The notes: generated by a model not told the origin, from the sequence alone. Numbered from the stretch's first letter, positions 45,672-57,518 are shown. The stretch is 64,000 nucleotides of DNA from Chloroflexota bacterium (GCA_013112725.1 JABFFZ010000015.1:1-64000); one strand, 5' to 3'. Numbers and translations are program-made.

Positions 45672-47561
45672 ATGTACGAGCAACTGTATCAGCAATCCAT
45701 CAATGACCGAGAAGGCTTTTGGGCCGAAGCGGCCGCAGCCGTTCACTGGTATAAAAAGTGGGACAGGGTGTTGGATGATGCCAACCCGCCCTTTTACCGC
45801 TGGTTTGCCGGGGGGTTGGTGAACAGTTGTTACAATGCGCTGGACTGGCATGTAGCCAACGGCTGTGCCCACCAACCCGCCCTCATCTACGACAGCCCTG
45901 TCACCGGTAGCATCAAAACCTACACCTACCAACAACTGTTGGACGAGGTCGCCCGTTTTGCGGGCGTTCTGGCGGCGCAGGGGGTGCAAAAGGGCGACCG
46001 GGTGATCATTTATATGCCCATGGTGCCGGAAACGGCCGTGGCCATGCTCGCCTGCGCCCGGATTGGGGCCATTCACTCTGTCGTCTTCGGCGGCTTTGCC
46101 GCCAACGAACTGGCCACGCGCATTGATGATGCCCAACCCAAACTTATCCTCTCTGCTTCCTGCGGCATTGAAGTCAACCGCACCATCCCCTACAAACCGC
46201 TGCTGGACAAAGCCATTGAAATGGCCCACCACAAACCGGCGCACTGCCTTATTTTGCAACGGCCGCAAGAGAGCGCAGAGATGGTGGACGGCCGTGACCT
46301 GGACTGGGCCGAACTGATGGCAACGGCGCAACCGGTAGACTGTGTGCCCGTGGCCGCCACCGACCCCCTCTACATCCTCTACACCTCCGGCACCACCGGC
46401 ATCCCCAAAGGCGTCGTGCGTGACAACGGCGGCCATCTGGTGGCCCTGAAATGGAGCATGAAAAATGTCTATGACGCCGACCCCGGCGATGTCTTTTGGG
46501 CCGCCTCCGACATGGGCTGGGCGGTCGGCCATTCCTACATCGTCTACGGCCCACTCTTTCACGGCTGCACCACCATCCTGTACGAGGGCAAACCGGTAGG
46601 CACACCCGACCCCGGCGCGTTTTGGCGCGTCATCAGCCAGCACAACGTCAAAATCCTGTTCACCGCCCCCACTGCCTTCCGCGCCATCAAACGAGAAGAC
46701 CCGGACGGCCGTTACATCCGCCAATACAATCTGGCCAACTTCCGCTATCTCTTCCTGGCCGGGGAACGGTGCGACCCGGACACCCTGCTCTGGGCGCAAA
46801 ACCAACTCGGCGTGCCCGTCATTGACCATTGGTGGCAAACGGAAACGGGCTGGCCCATGGGCGCAAACTGCGTGGGATTGGGCATGTTGCCCGTTAAACC
46901 CGGCTCCTGCACCAAGCCTGTACCCGGTTATGACGTGCAGGTGTTGGATTACGCCGGGCATCCGGTGGCGGCGGGCGACATTGGCAGCATCGTGGTCAAA
47001 CTGCCCATGCCGCCTGGCTGCCTGCCCACGCTGTGGAACAACGACCAGCGGTATGTGGACTCCTACCTGAGTGAATATCCCGGCTATTACCTGACGGCCG
47101 ACGCCGGTTTCAAAGACGAAGACGGCTACCTGTTCATTATGAGCCGCACCGACGACATCATCAACGTGGCCGGGCATCGTCTGTCCACGGGGGGCATGGA
47201 GGAGGTGCTGTCCGGCCACCCGGACGTGGCCGAATGTGCCGTCGTGGGTGTGAGCGACGAGTTGAAGGGGGAAATCCCGGTTGGTTTTGTGGTGTTGAAG
47301 GCGGGGGTATTGCGTGACCCAGATGTGATTGTGCAGGAACTCATCCAGCGGGTGCGGGAGCAGATTGGGCCGGTGGCTTCGTTTAAGGTGGCGGCGGTGG
47401 TAGACCGGCTGCCCAAAACCCGCTCCGGCAAAATCCTGCGCGGCACCATCAAGAAGATCGCCGATGGCAATGAGTACCGGATGCCGGCCACCATTGATGA
47501 CCCGCTCATCCTGGGCGAAATCAGCGACGCCCTGGCGAAGTTAGGGTATCCGAAGGGATAA
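45672..47561 (+). CDS. prpE: propionyl-CoA synthetase-like acyl-CoA ligase
   Basis: An ATG at 45672 has AGGAGAG upstream. The 629-residue product has the AMP-binding core YTSGTTGIPKGV (about 235), ASDMGWAVGHSYIVYGPL and WWQTETGWPM. The C-terminal lysine motif is KTRSGKILRG. The segment EGKPVGTPDPGAFWRV is characteristic of PrpE rather than acetyl-CoA synthetase. It activates propionate (and perhaps acetate) via acyl-AMP. There is an apparent 524-residue antisense reading frame, but the sense protein is clearly real. Confidence 0.9.
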   Translation: MYEQLYQQSINDREGFWAEAAAAVHWYKKWDRVLDDANPPFYRWFAGGLVNSCYNALDWHVANGCAHQPALIYDSPVTGSIKTYTYQQLLDEVARFAGVLAAQGVQKGDRVIIYMPMVPETAVAMLACARIGAIHSVVFGGFAANELATRIDDAQPKLILSASCGIEVNRTIPYKPLLDKAIEMAHHKPAHCLILQRPQESAEMVDGRDLDWAELMATAQPVDCVPVAATDPLYILYTSGTTGIPKGVVRDNGGHLVALKWSMKNVYDADPGDVFWAASDMGWAVGHSYIVYGPLFHGCTTILYEGKPVGTPDPGAFWRVISQHNVKILFTAPTAFRAIKREDPDGRYIRQYNLANFRYLFLAGERCDPDTLLWAQNQLGVPVIDHWWQTETGWPMGANCVGLGMLPVKPGSCTKPVPGYDVQVLDYAGHPVAAGDIGSIVVKLPMPPGCLPTLWNNDQRYVDSYLSEYPGYYLTADAGFKDEDGYLFIMSRTDDIINVAGHRLSTGGMEEVLSGHPDVAECAVVGVSDELKGEIPVGFVVLKAGVLRDPDVIVQELIQRVREQIGPVASFKVAAVVDRLPKTRSGKILRGTIKKIADGNEYRMPATIDDPLILGEISDALAKLGYPKG

Positions 47562-47610
47562 AATGGTCAAGGGAGTACGGCCGTGACCCCTTGACTATTC
47601 CTGACGGCCG

Positions 47611-49570
47611 TTATTCCAGCCGGAAAGATTCAAACGAATACTCAATAGTTGGTTCCAGGTCTTCAAAAAACACGGTTGGGGAGAAGTAGGTCAGGTGGTA
47701 TGCCAATTCATCTTTGAAGTACAGCATATAGCGGATGGTATAACCGCTGGCTGGAGATTCAAACGTTAATGTGGTGATCGGCAGATTGCTTTTTGTGGTC
47801 ATCTCCTCACGGGATTGAAAGGTAAATCCACTCTCGACAAATACATCAATCAACCAATCCACATATTCATCTGCGGGCAAATCTATCGGTTCTGTGAAGA
47901 CGGTCAACAAGAATCCATCCTGGTAACTTTCAAAACAGGCAATATATCGCTGGCATCTGACATAGTTTGGCGAGTTATCGGACTGCACGCACCCCCATTC
48001 CCCGGGATATTCAATAGAGAAGCCATGGCGGGAATTGGTGTACAGATTCATTAAGCCCAACTCTGTCTCGTAAGGGCTTGGTGTAGCGGTGGGGGCAATG
48101 CGTGTGGGAGCGTCGGCATACGGAGCATCCACCGTCAGGATGTACCCCCCTGTTTCATAGCCTTGCGTACTTTCCACGACAATCAGATACAACCCTGTCT
48201 GTGGGGCTTCATACGTCATCTCTGCTTTTAACCCAAAGACGCCGCCGCCGCTGTTGTCATCAGAGATCGCATACTCGAGAAGGGATAAACCTTTAGGCAA
48301 AATGCTAACGTATGGGTTTATCAAGATTGAATCTGCCTGAATGTTGACAGTACGACCTGTTTCCAGGGGGAGTAAGTAATAATCCACGTCACCGGGGTAA
48401 TTGATACGGCCGTAAACTGTCCGCCCCACGCTCAGTGTGCCAAAATCCTCCTTATCTTGCAGGCGCGTCAATGATACGTTACTCCGCAAACTATAGGTCT
48501 GGCGTCCGGCGGCATTTTGATAGATACGCACAAAATAAGGGGCATCCAACTTTGTAGTTGTGACATAATTTTGATTGCTGGCGCTGTTGCCGAACAAGAT
48601 AGGATAGCCATAGATGTCGGTGAGCGTGAAGTAAGCCTGGTCGTTACCTGAACTGAGCAATTGCAGATTAACAGAGGTTCCTGCTGATTCATGGATGACA
48701 AAAACAGAATCGTCCCATTCATTTTCGAGTATGACTGATGATGACGTTCTTCCTTCGCCTGTCGGCAGATGCCAATCATCCAGACCAACCATCTCTTCCT
48801 CATGGATGAGAGCCTGCGCGCGGGGCCAGATATCGGCGGCTGATGCTACCAGAGCGAAGCCGGCCTCGGTAAAATAGAAGCCGGAAATGCCGATGACCTG
48901 TCCATTTTCATCAACCAGCACCCCACCACTTTGCCCCCCAGCAATGGCCGCATCCGACTGGAAGTAGGTGACGCCCATGCCCTCCCATTCCCGGAGTCGA
49001 GAAATTAACCCTCGTGTGATGGTTGGCTGGGGCAGCTTTTCAACTTCTCCTGGATAACCGATCAGGTAAACATCACTGCCGATCACTTGCCCTTCGCCGT
49101 TAACCAGAGGAACAGGCTCGATTTCTGTATCAAGTGGGCCGATAACGGCCAGGTCAACCATTAAATCTACGTTGAATACAGGCGCTTCCTTGATTTCAGA
49201 GCCATCAGGGAATACCACACGCACGAATTCAAAAGGCCAGACGACATGGGCGTTGGTCAAAACGTAGTTGCCTTCTATCAAGACGCCGCTGCCTGAACCA
49301 ACGGGTGTTATCCACAAAAGCAACGGCTGGTGAAATCTGGTCAAAAATCTGGGCGGGCGTTAAGGGGGCGGGTGTTGGCGTTTGGGTGAAAGTGGGTTCG
49401 AGGGAAGGGGTAAAAGTGGGGGTTGGCGCCAGCGTGGGCACGGCCGTAGCCGTGGCCGTAGGTGGCAATGGCATCGGTGTAAAAGTGGGGGTTGCTTCTG
49501 CCTGGCTGCAACCTGCTAACAGGATGGGCAGGCCCAAAGCCAAAAGAATCACCTTCCAATAACCTTTCAT
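47611..49570 (-). pseudogene. trypsin-like serine protease lipoprotein with one frameshift
   Basis: The start is ATG 49570 (MKGYWKVILLALG), with lipobox LLAGC and a Pro/Thr linker. The frame breaks near 49303 within ISPAVAFVDN-T. The protease continues in the next frame as TPVGSGSGVLIEGNYVLT. Removing one A from GATAACACC would restore VDTPVGSGSG. The triad is intact: NAHVV (His), DLMVDLAVI (Asp) and GGQSGGVLV (Ser). A C-terminal region of two PPC-like beta domains (about residues 280-500) and a final domain follow. Only a single base separates it from an intact HtrA-like protease, so an assembly error is possible. Confidence 0.8.
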
Positions 49571-49949
49571 GCGTATGTTTCTCCCTGACAGAAATTCAGT
49601 TTTTTGGTCTGGTCGGAATAGATTGACCGGAAGATATTCTCCCCGTTTATCCCAAAAATCGGAGGAAATATACAATATGTTTCTATCCCTGCCCACCAAT
49701 TGGCGTCAGACATTAGGGCGATTGCATATTCCTCAATGCGGCAGATAAATTTGCACCAACAGAAGGCAAAGTCGGCCTTCGCCGACTGGAACTCAGCCCA
49801 CGCAGAGCCTGCCCTAAACCTGTTGAAGGGTGGGCTTTGCTCTGTGTAGGCGCGATTTTGGCCGCTGGCTCTTGGTAAATTAAGAATTGCTGGGGGTTGA
49901 GTATGCAATTGCCCTATGCTAGAAATGGATTACCAGACAGCAATTCCAA
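49571..49949. other. gene-free gap of about 380 nt holding a small mobile-like element
   Basis: The gap between the protease gene and the hepT remnant has no credible coding sequence. It contains the inverted-repeat element at 49714-49916. Nothing else recognisable is seen. Confidence 0.6.
49714..49916. mobile_element. MITE-like element, copy 1
   Basis: The outer ends match as an imperfect inverted repeat: TAGGGCGATTGCATATT at 49714 and AATTGCCCTA at 49907-49916, with ATGC and CTCAA/TTGAG nearby. Inside, about 150 bp (49738-49892) is about 90% identical to 60048-60202. This includes the palindrome AAGTCGGCCTTCGCCGACT and the segment GAACCTGTTGAAGGGTGGG (AAACCTG here). Copy 2 has different, cleaner ends. 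Confidence 0.6.
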
Positions 49950-50327
49950 TTATGTCTGACTTGTCTGGAGTTGCTGGACTAAAATGATGGTCGTTATGTG
50001 GTTTTTTCGTCTGACGCCAGCAACCTGGTCAGCAATGATACCAATGGCGTCCGAGACCTCATCCAGGTCTACCGTCTCGTAAGCATGAATCAACTTGTCG
50101 CGCATCCCGGCAATTAACTACCAGGGAATTCCCGGATGCAGCCCGCAAAATTCAGGGGACAGCCGTTTCAGCGCTTCGCCAATGATCAAAAGCTGGTGCA
50201 AGACGGCCGACTGCGTTCGGTTATCCTGCCAAAACAAATTCCGGTCAAAACCGGCAACAAATTCAGCAATCAATTCGGCAGCGTGGGCAATTTGTAATAA
50301 CGTGACATCATCGTTGTGTATGGTCAT
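49950..50327 (-). pseudogene. hepT: HepT-like HEPN toxin with in-frame TAG
   Basis: The start at 50327 overlaps the mntA stop (ATGA). The frame is open for 69 residues (LIIGEALKRLSPEF) and meets TAG at 50118-50120, after GIPW. It then continues in the same frame with LIAGMRDKLIHAYETVD to a TAA at 49950. The lost part contains the HEPN catalytic motif R-x4-H (RDKLIH). The truncated product would lack RNase activity. The TAG sits where homologues have a normal residue between the Trp and IAGMR. Confidence 0.8.
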
Positions 50328-50680
50328 TTCTGGAAGATCACCTGGCTGCTGTTGAGAATTTCTTGTTTCAGCCGCCAGTTGTAGCTCATTTCAACCGATT
50401 TCTTTGTCAACAGATCCACTTCTTTGCCCATCAAACCAGCTAACTCTTGTTCCATCTGGACATGATCCAACAATCCCCAATTCGCTTCTGGCGCAAAGGT
50501 GACGAGTACATCCACATCACTGGCCGGCCCAAAATCATCACGCAAAGCCGAACCAAACAGAGCCAGTTCTGTTATTTGCCAGCGCTGGCAAAAGCGGTCA
50601 ATTTCAGCCATATTCAAGAGAGTGGCCAATGCCTGAGATCTGTTTCCTTCTTTTTCCGCAACAGATGAAATAGTATTCAT
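50324..50680 (-). CDS. mntA: MntA-like nucleotidyltransferase antitoxin
   Basis: The 118-residue product has the minimal nucleotidyltransferase motif GSALRDDFGPASDVDVLV (GS and the Asp pair) and a helical C-terminus. In known MntA-HepT pairs, the MNT protein modifies HepT by adding AMP. It overlaps the broken hepT by four bases, so the operon structure is preserved although the toxin has lost its active site. Confidence 0.85.
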   Translation of the reverse strand: MNTISSVAEKEGNRSQALATLLNMAEIDRFCQRWQITELALFGSALRDDFGPASDVDVLVTFAPEANWGLLDHVQMEQELAGLMGKEVDLLTKKSVEMSYNWRLKQEILNSSQVIFQK

Positions 50681-50752
50681 GCGTTCATTATAAAGTAGCG
50701 CCGGGCGCAGGAAAAAAGAGATTCTTCTTCAAGAATTACTGACTCAACCAAC

Positions 50753-50783
50753 AAAAAGAGCCAGTGGTTGCACCGGCTCTTTT
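50753..50783 (-). terminator. intrinsic terminator of the cox operon
   Basis: On the minus strand, AGAGCC(G)GTG-CAAC-CAC(T)GGCTCT is followed by TTTTTG. It lies 40 nt past the stop of the coxM-like gene and is the clearest intrinsic terminator in the window. TACTGCTAACTGCTCACT words follow at 50788-50825. Confidence 0.75.
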
Positions 50784-50823
50784 ACTGTTTATTGCTCACT
50801 GCTCACTGCATACTGCTAACTGC

Positions 50824-51764
50824 TCACTTTCTCAACCGCCGTTCAATTTCTTCCAACACGTCACCAGCCACATCCTTCACATTCTTTTGCAGGCGGGCCA
50901 CCCAGCCGGCGCGGTGCCCGGCCAGGGTGAGGGCGCGGCCCACAAAGACGGGCGCCATCTGGCGGCGGTACTCGGCGCTGGCGTGAATGTCGCCCATCAC
51001 GTCGCCGCCCAGGTCGTTCAGAACCAGGGCAGCGGCAGCGGCGATGTTGTCGTCGGTGAGCTGCTTGCCAACCAGCGCCGCACCCACGGAAGGAGCGGCC
51101 GTCGCTTTCGGCGTCAACCCGCCCACGGCCACGCTGCACGCGGTACACTCACCCGTCAGGCTGACGGTGATGTTGGCACACGCGCCCACCATTGCATAAC
51201 GGGAAGCAGGGTTGAACAACTTGGCATAGGCCGAACCATTTTCGATACCTTCAGCGGGGACTTCAACGGCCGTTAACACCTCATTCTCCGCCAGCGCCGT
51301 CTCAAACAGCCCGGTGAAAAAGTTGGCCGCATGCACGCTGCGTGCCCCGTTGGCCCCGGCGATGTGGAAGGTCGCGCCCAAGGCCAGGAAGACTGTCGGC
51401 AAATCAGACGCCGGGTCGGCATGGGCCACGTTGCCGCCCACCGTGCCCCGGTTACGCACCTGCGGGTCGCCAATCATCCCGGCGGCGTGTTTCAGGGCAT
51501 CGGGGAAGTGGCGGTCATCGTAAGCGGCGACGGTGGCATGGGTGGTTAGCGCGCCAATACGGAAGCTGTTGCCACTCCTGGTGATGCCGCGCAGCCCATC
51601 AATCCGGCCAATATCAATCAACACACCAGGGTCAGCCAGACGCATCTTCATCACCGGCAGCAGACTGTGGCCGCCGGCGATAAATTTGCCGCCGTGCTGT
51701 CCCATCAGGGCCACGGCTTCGTCCACCGAATCGGCCCGATAGTAATCAAATTTTGGTGGATACA

Positions 51765-51765
<1 letters not shown>
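50824..51765 (-). CDS. coxM: FAD-binding medium subunit, CoxM/xanthine dehydrogenase family
   Basis: The 313-residue product has the flavin motifs KFIAGGHSLLPVMKMRL (about 32-48) and RNRGTVGGNVAHADPASDLP. A C-terminal CO dehydrogenase flavoprotein domain follows. It passes electrons from the molybdenum subunit, through the 2Fe-2S centres, to acceptors. It is the third gene of a coxS-coxL-coxM order with one-base overlaps. Confidence 0.92.
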
Positions 51766-54127
<2,362 letters not shown>

Positions 54128-54128
<1 letters not shown>

Positions 54129-54598
54129 CAGTCACCTCCTGCCATGGCTTGCGCGCCGGCTTTCACCGCCCGGACGATGTTTTCATAGCCGGTGCAGCGA
54201 CAGAGATTGCCTTCCAAACCGTGCCGAATTTCTTCGTCGGTGAGGTGGGGGTTGCCTGCGGCCAACTTGGTCGCGGCCATAATCATGCCGGGGGTGCAGA
54301 AGCCACATTGCAGGCCGTGTTTGTCCCAAAAGGCTTGCTGCATGGGGTGCAGGTTGCCATTTTGGGCCAGCCCCTCGATGGTGGTAATGGATGTGCCATC
54401 AGCCTGGACGGCGAGGACTGTGCATGATTTCACGGCCGTGCCGTTCAAATGAATGGTACAGGAGCCGCATTGGGTGGTGTCGCAGCCAATGTTGGCCCCT
54501 GTCAGGCCCAGCTCATCGCGCAAGAAGTGAACCAATAACATGCGTGGTTCCACGTCGCGCTCAGTAGCTTTGCCGTTAACAGTCATGGATACTTTCAT
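54128..54598 (-). CDS. coxS: 2Fe-2S small subunit, CoxS family
   Basis: The 156-residue product has the N-terminal 2Fe-2S site [16 protein letters not shown] plus KSC, and the C-terminal site [11 protein letters not shown] with [11 protein letters not shown]. All eight Cys positions are present. It is the first gene of the coxSLM set. Confidence 0.94.
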
Positions 54599-54689
54599 GT
54601 TTTACCGCCTCCTTTCCTGAATTGTGAATGAACGGATAACTGAGTGGGGAAATCAGATCTTTGTTTGTGGGGGGATCACCTCCTTGAAG

Positions 54690-54746
54690 AGGTAATTGGG
54701 TAATTAAGTAATTGCGTATTTACCTGATTATTAATTACTCAATTAT
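54690..54746. repeat. iterated-word repeats (TAATTGGG family)
   Basis: GGTAATTGGGTAATTAAGTA and TTAATTACTCAATTATT words lie between coxG and coxS and reach the last codons of coxG. Confidence 0.65.
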
Positions 54747-55420
54747 TTCAATTTCCGGGCTACCTTTTTAGCAATCAGTCCGGCAAACCAATCAAGCAAA
54801 ATATAGAGAATAAACAGGCCACCAGTAGCGATGATTACTTTGCGGATGAGTTCGGCCTGATCTTCGTCGGCCAGTGCATCTTTTACCATATGCCGGGCTA
54901 CGCCGAGAGCGAATTCGGTTTGGGAAGGAGGAGGTGGGGTGGCGGCGGCCGTGTCCGCCCCGACTTCGCCATCTCCATTCATCCGGGCCGCAATTTGGGC
55001 TTCCAGCCCTTCCAGGCTTTGACGGATAATGGCTTTGGCGGAGGTATCCAGCAGCCGTTGGCCGACGCTGGCTAAGCGACCGCCCACCTGGGCGTCACCT
55101 TCATAGTGGAGGATGGTGCTGGCGCCGTCAGATTCCAGGCGGAGACGGCCGTTGCCCTTCACAAATCCCGGCGCGCCCTTGCCATCTACGGCAATGGCGT
55201 AGCTCTCTGGCGATTGGATGTCTGATAGCAAAATGTTGCCGTTAAAATCGCCCTGCACCGGGCCAACCTTTATTTTAAGAATCCCCTGGTATTCGTTATC
55301 GGCCACCTGTTCCAATTTTTCGCAGCCAGGCATAACGCTGGCTAATATGTGGGGGTCGAGCAGCATGGGCCAAATGACCTCTGTTGGGGCGGCAAAGGTA
55401 TGAGAGCCATTGATCTTCAT
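54743..55420 (-). CDS. coxG: CoxG-like SRPBCC protein with C-terminal membrane anchor
   Basis: The 225-residue product begins with the CoxG domain (1-145): MKINGSHTFAAPTEVIW, LLDPHILASVMPGCEKL and GGRLASVGQRLLD. A Pro-rich linker leads to a TM segment (about 195-215). In CO-oxidisers, CoxG tethers CO dehydrogenase to the membrane. It is encoded upstream of coxS, probably as the first gene of this operon. Confidence 0.88.
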   Translation of the reverse strand: MKINGSHTFAAPTEVIWPMLLDPHILASVMPGCEKLEQVADNEYQGILKIKVGPVQGDFNGNILLSDIQSPESYAIAVDGKGAPGFVKGNGRLRLESDGASTILHYEGDAQVGGRLASVGQRLLDTSAKAIIRQSLEGLEAQIAARMNGDGEVGADTAAATPPPPSQTEFALGVARHMVKDALADEDQAELIRKVIIATGGLFILYILLDWFAGLIAKKVARKLK

Positions 55421-55615
55421 TACTTTCTCCTCTAAAAATGATAAATTATGAAGGATGAATTATGAATTCTCTTCTTCTTTGGTGTATTCCGCCTATAGGA
55501 AAACCCCGGAGGATAGGGGCGCATTGTTGTTGAATTGTGAGGAATGCCTGAATTTCAAGCGAGTTAATTGTATCTATTTTACCCAAAGAGGGAAAAGCTG
55601 TCAAAAAATGGGAGG

Positions 55616-55672
55616 TGATGCGTGATACGTGAGGTCAATCCGGTCACGCATTACGCATCCCACATTACGGTA
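55616..55672. repeat. iterated-word hairpin (GTGATGCGT family)
   Basis: GTGATGCGTGATACGTGA and TCACGCATTACGCATCCC face each other in the gap between coxG and the SRPBCC-like gene. Confidence 0.75.
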
Positions 55673-55690
55673 AATATAGATTTTTGGGGA

Positions 55691-56257
55691 TTAGTCTGCC
55701 AATAAGCACATGGCTTCACAGCCTTCACAATCGTGGTAAGCAGCGAGGGCGGCACGGATGAAGCCATCGGCCATTTCACGCATCCGGTGGTCGGTAATGC
55801 CCTGGGCAATGCGGTTGATGACCCGTTTGGGCATCAGGTTCATGCCGCGTGGTTGTTCCAGTTCTGCTTGCAGGCGCAAATTGGCCTCAAGGCGCGTTTG
55901 CCCGCCCAGGTCATACAACTGCGCTTGAATGGCAAAAAGGCCATGCCCCACCGTTTCGCGTAACGTGGCTTCGGGTTTGATGGGCACGGCCGTTTCCAGG
56001 CGCACCGGATACACAGAAATTGTGTGAGCGTGACGGTCTATGTTGCCTTCCAGGTCGGTAAAAATGCGTATGGTGTATGACCCCAATTCTACCGTTTCAT
56101 ACATCACCCGAATCTGGTTAGGCGCATAGGTGTGCACCAGGGAAATATGGGGCATAAACTGAGCAACTTGAATCAACTCGCTGAAAAAAGTGAGGGTCTC
56201 TTGAACTTCCGCAGGGAAAATGAATGCACGTTGTATCGAGCCAGAAATTTGCATCAT
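55691..56257 (-). CDS. DUF1997/SRPBCC-like hypothetical protein
   Basis: The 188-residue product starts ISGSIQRAFIFPAEVQETL and ends with HDCEGCEAMCLL, a Cys-rich tail. The first half resembles lipid-binding SRPBCC (DUF1997) proteins. The start overlaps the phaR stop by four bases, so it is coupled to the PHA regulator. The role is unknown; a link to PHA granules is inferred from the coupling. Confidence 0.7.
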   Translation of the reverse strand: MMQISGSIQRAFIFPAEVQETLTFFSELIQVAQFMPHISLVHTYAPNQIRVMYETVELGSYTIRIFTDLEGNIDRHAHTISVYPVRLETAVPIKPEATLRETVGHGLFAIQAQLYDLGGQTRLEANLRLQAELEQPRGMNLMPKRVINRIAQGITDHRMREMADGFIRAALAAYHDCEGCEAMCLLAD

Positions 56258-56841
56258 GGAGGCGGTTCAGGGGAGTAAGTGGGGTGGGATTTGTCGCTTT
56301 CTTCAATTAGGCTGTCAATTCTGGATGACAATTCTTCTATTTGACTGGTAAGTTGTTCCACTTCACCGCGGGAGGGTACACCGCGGGCGCTAAATAAACG
56401 GCCAATCTGTTGACCGGGTGAAGCCGATTCGGCCACCTCTGCTCCCAAAGCGAGAAGCTTGTCACGCAGGCGGGTGGCATCTTCTTTAGCTAACTCGCCA
56501 CGATTGACCAGGGTTTGTAGCCGTTTCTCAATTTCTTCATCTACATGGTGCAGCATCCCCAGCGGTGCGGTCAGCGTGCGACGCAAGGCGTTGACGGTGT
56601 CGCCGCCTGACTGCACCAATCCGGCAAGGACGGATTGCGGCAGAAATCCACTGCTGCGTTTTTCTTGTTCAAAGATGATCTGGGAGAGGGTGACGGCCGT
56701 CAGGTCTTCATCGGTGGTATGGTCCACCACCTGCACTTCTTCCCCCTGGCGGATCAGGTCGGCAATGCCATCCAGCGTGATATATTTTTTTTCTTCCGTA
56801 TCGTACAGCTTGCGATTGGGGTAACGTTTGATGACCCGCAT
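56254..56841 (-). CDS. phaR: PHA synthesis regulator PhaR
   Basis: The ATG at 56841 has AAGGA upstream. The 195-residue product has the PhaR DNA-binding N-terminus RVIKRYPNRKLYDTEEKKYI, a PHB-accumulation region (LSQIIFEQEKRSSGFLP), then long coiled-coil helices. PhaR represses phasin genes and is released by binding to PHA. A long perfect palindrome (56861-56902) is in its leader, and a likely operator is at 56910-56930. Confidence 0.85.
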   Translation of the reverse strand: MRVIKRYPNRKLYDTEEKKYITLDGIADLIRQGEEVQVVDHTTDEDLTAVTLSQIIFEQEKRSSGFLPQSVLAGLVQSGGDTVNALRRTLTAPLGMLHHVDEEIEKRLQTLVNRGELAKEDATRLRDKLLALGAEVAESASPGQQIGRLFSARGVPSRGEVEQLTSQIEELSSRIDSLIEESDKSHPTYSPEPPP

Positions 56842-56860
56842 GGCCGTTCCTTGAGCCGGT

Positions 56861-56902
56861 GATTGGCGCCCAGGGGCTGGTACCAGCCCCTGGGCGCCAA
56901 TC
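56861..56902. repeat. 42-nt perfect palindrome in the phaR leader
   Basis: GATTGGCGCCCAGGGGCTGG is followed by TA and then its exact inverse, so the whole 42 bases form a perfect palindrome (20-bp arms). It lies 20 nt upstream of the phaR start codon, downstream of the putative operator. In the RNA it would be a very stable hairpin between promoter and SD. Confidence 0.85.
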
Positions 56903-56909
56903 ACTATTT

Positions 56910-56930
56910 TATGATTCAGTGCGTCATGGG
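56910..56930. promoter_or_regulatory. putative PhaR operator upstream of phaR
   Basis: TATGATTCAGTGCGTCATGGG matches the site upstream of the phasin gene (57983-58003) at most positions, with consensus ATGAYKCAGTGCRTCAT. It has ATGA/TCAT symmetry. A shared site upstream of phaR and a phasin gene suggests PhaR autoregulation. Confidence 0.55.
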
Positions 56931-56987
56931 AATTATAAGCGGGAATAGCGGGGATGCAAAAGGATGTGCGGGTGAAGGACTGATTTC

Positions 56988-57380
56988 TTACTCTCCCAAT
57001 CCCTCAATTTCTTGATTCTCGGAAGTACTTATGACTGAGGCTGACGGCCGTTGCCCTTCCAATTCTTGCAGCGCCTCTATTTTTTCTAAAAGGGCAGAAA
57101 CCTGGCTGTTTAGGGCGTCAATGTCTGTTTTGGTAGGCACGTTCAGGCGTTCCCGTAGGGAGTTCACCGGATTTGGCAATCGGCGGCGTTTTTGTGGCGA
57201 CTCTATTTCGGCCTTTGTTTCCTCAGCTTCCAATAACCGGCTCATGCGCGCTTTCACGGCGCCACCGACTACGACAACGGCGCCAATGCCTGCCATTACC
57301 AACCGGCGCGACGTTTCTGCGGGGGCTACGGCCGTGACCTCTACGATTTCTTCTTCAACAACAATAACATCTTCACTCAT
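56988..57380 (-). CDS. phasin-like or granule-associated small protein
   Basis: The 130-residue product has an acidic N-terminus, a hydrophobic segment (about 27-44: LVMAGIGAVVVVGGAV) and a C-terminal heptad-rich helix (PTKTDIDALNSQVSALLEKIE). That helix resembles the end of the phasin encoded next door (PSKNDINSLSNKVTKLNKK). It may anchor to membranes or granules. No firm family. Confidence 0.65.
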   Translation of the reverse strand: MSEDVIVVEEEIVEVTAVAPAETSRRLVMAGIGAVVVVGGAVKARMSRLLEAEETKAEIESPQKRRRLPNPVNSLRERLNVPTKTDIDALNSQVSALLEKIEALQELEGQRPSASVISTSENQEIEGLGE

Positions 57381-57464
57381 TTATCTACCCTCTAACATGA
57401 TGGGGCGATTTGGGAAATCACCCTACATCATCACCCTGTCAAGTATACCCCGTCCAAACAAAAA

Positions 57465-57491
57465 AAGAAGCAGGCTTATGCCTGCTTCTTA
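57465..57491 (-). terminator. intrinsic terminator after the phasin gene
   Basis: On the minus strand, AGAAGCAGGC-ATAA-GCCTGCTTCT is followed by TTTTTT. It lies about 30 nt past the phasin stop. TACTGCTTACTGCTTACTG words sit between it and the gene (57506-57526). Confidence 0.8.
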
Positions 57492-57518
57492 AACTGCTTG
57501 CTGTTTACTGCTTACTGC

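Noticed and set aside
45645..47219. 524-residue open frame on the minus strand opposite prpE
   Set aside because: The sense protein matches the PrpE family along its full length. The antisense frame is low-complexity His/Gly-rich and has no recognisable domain.
43231..50120. In-frame TAG codons (43231-43233 in the PLD copy, 50118-50120 in hepT) as possible recoding
   Set aside because: TAG is a normal stop in intact genes here (14998-15000 and 41807-41809), and the PLD copy has other lesions. Nonsense mutations are the simpler reading.
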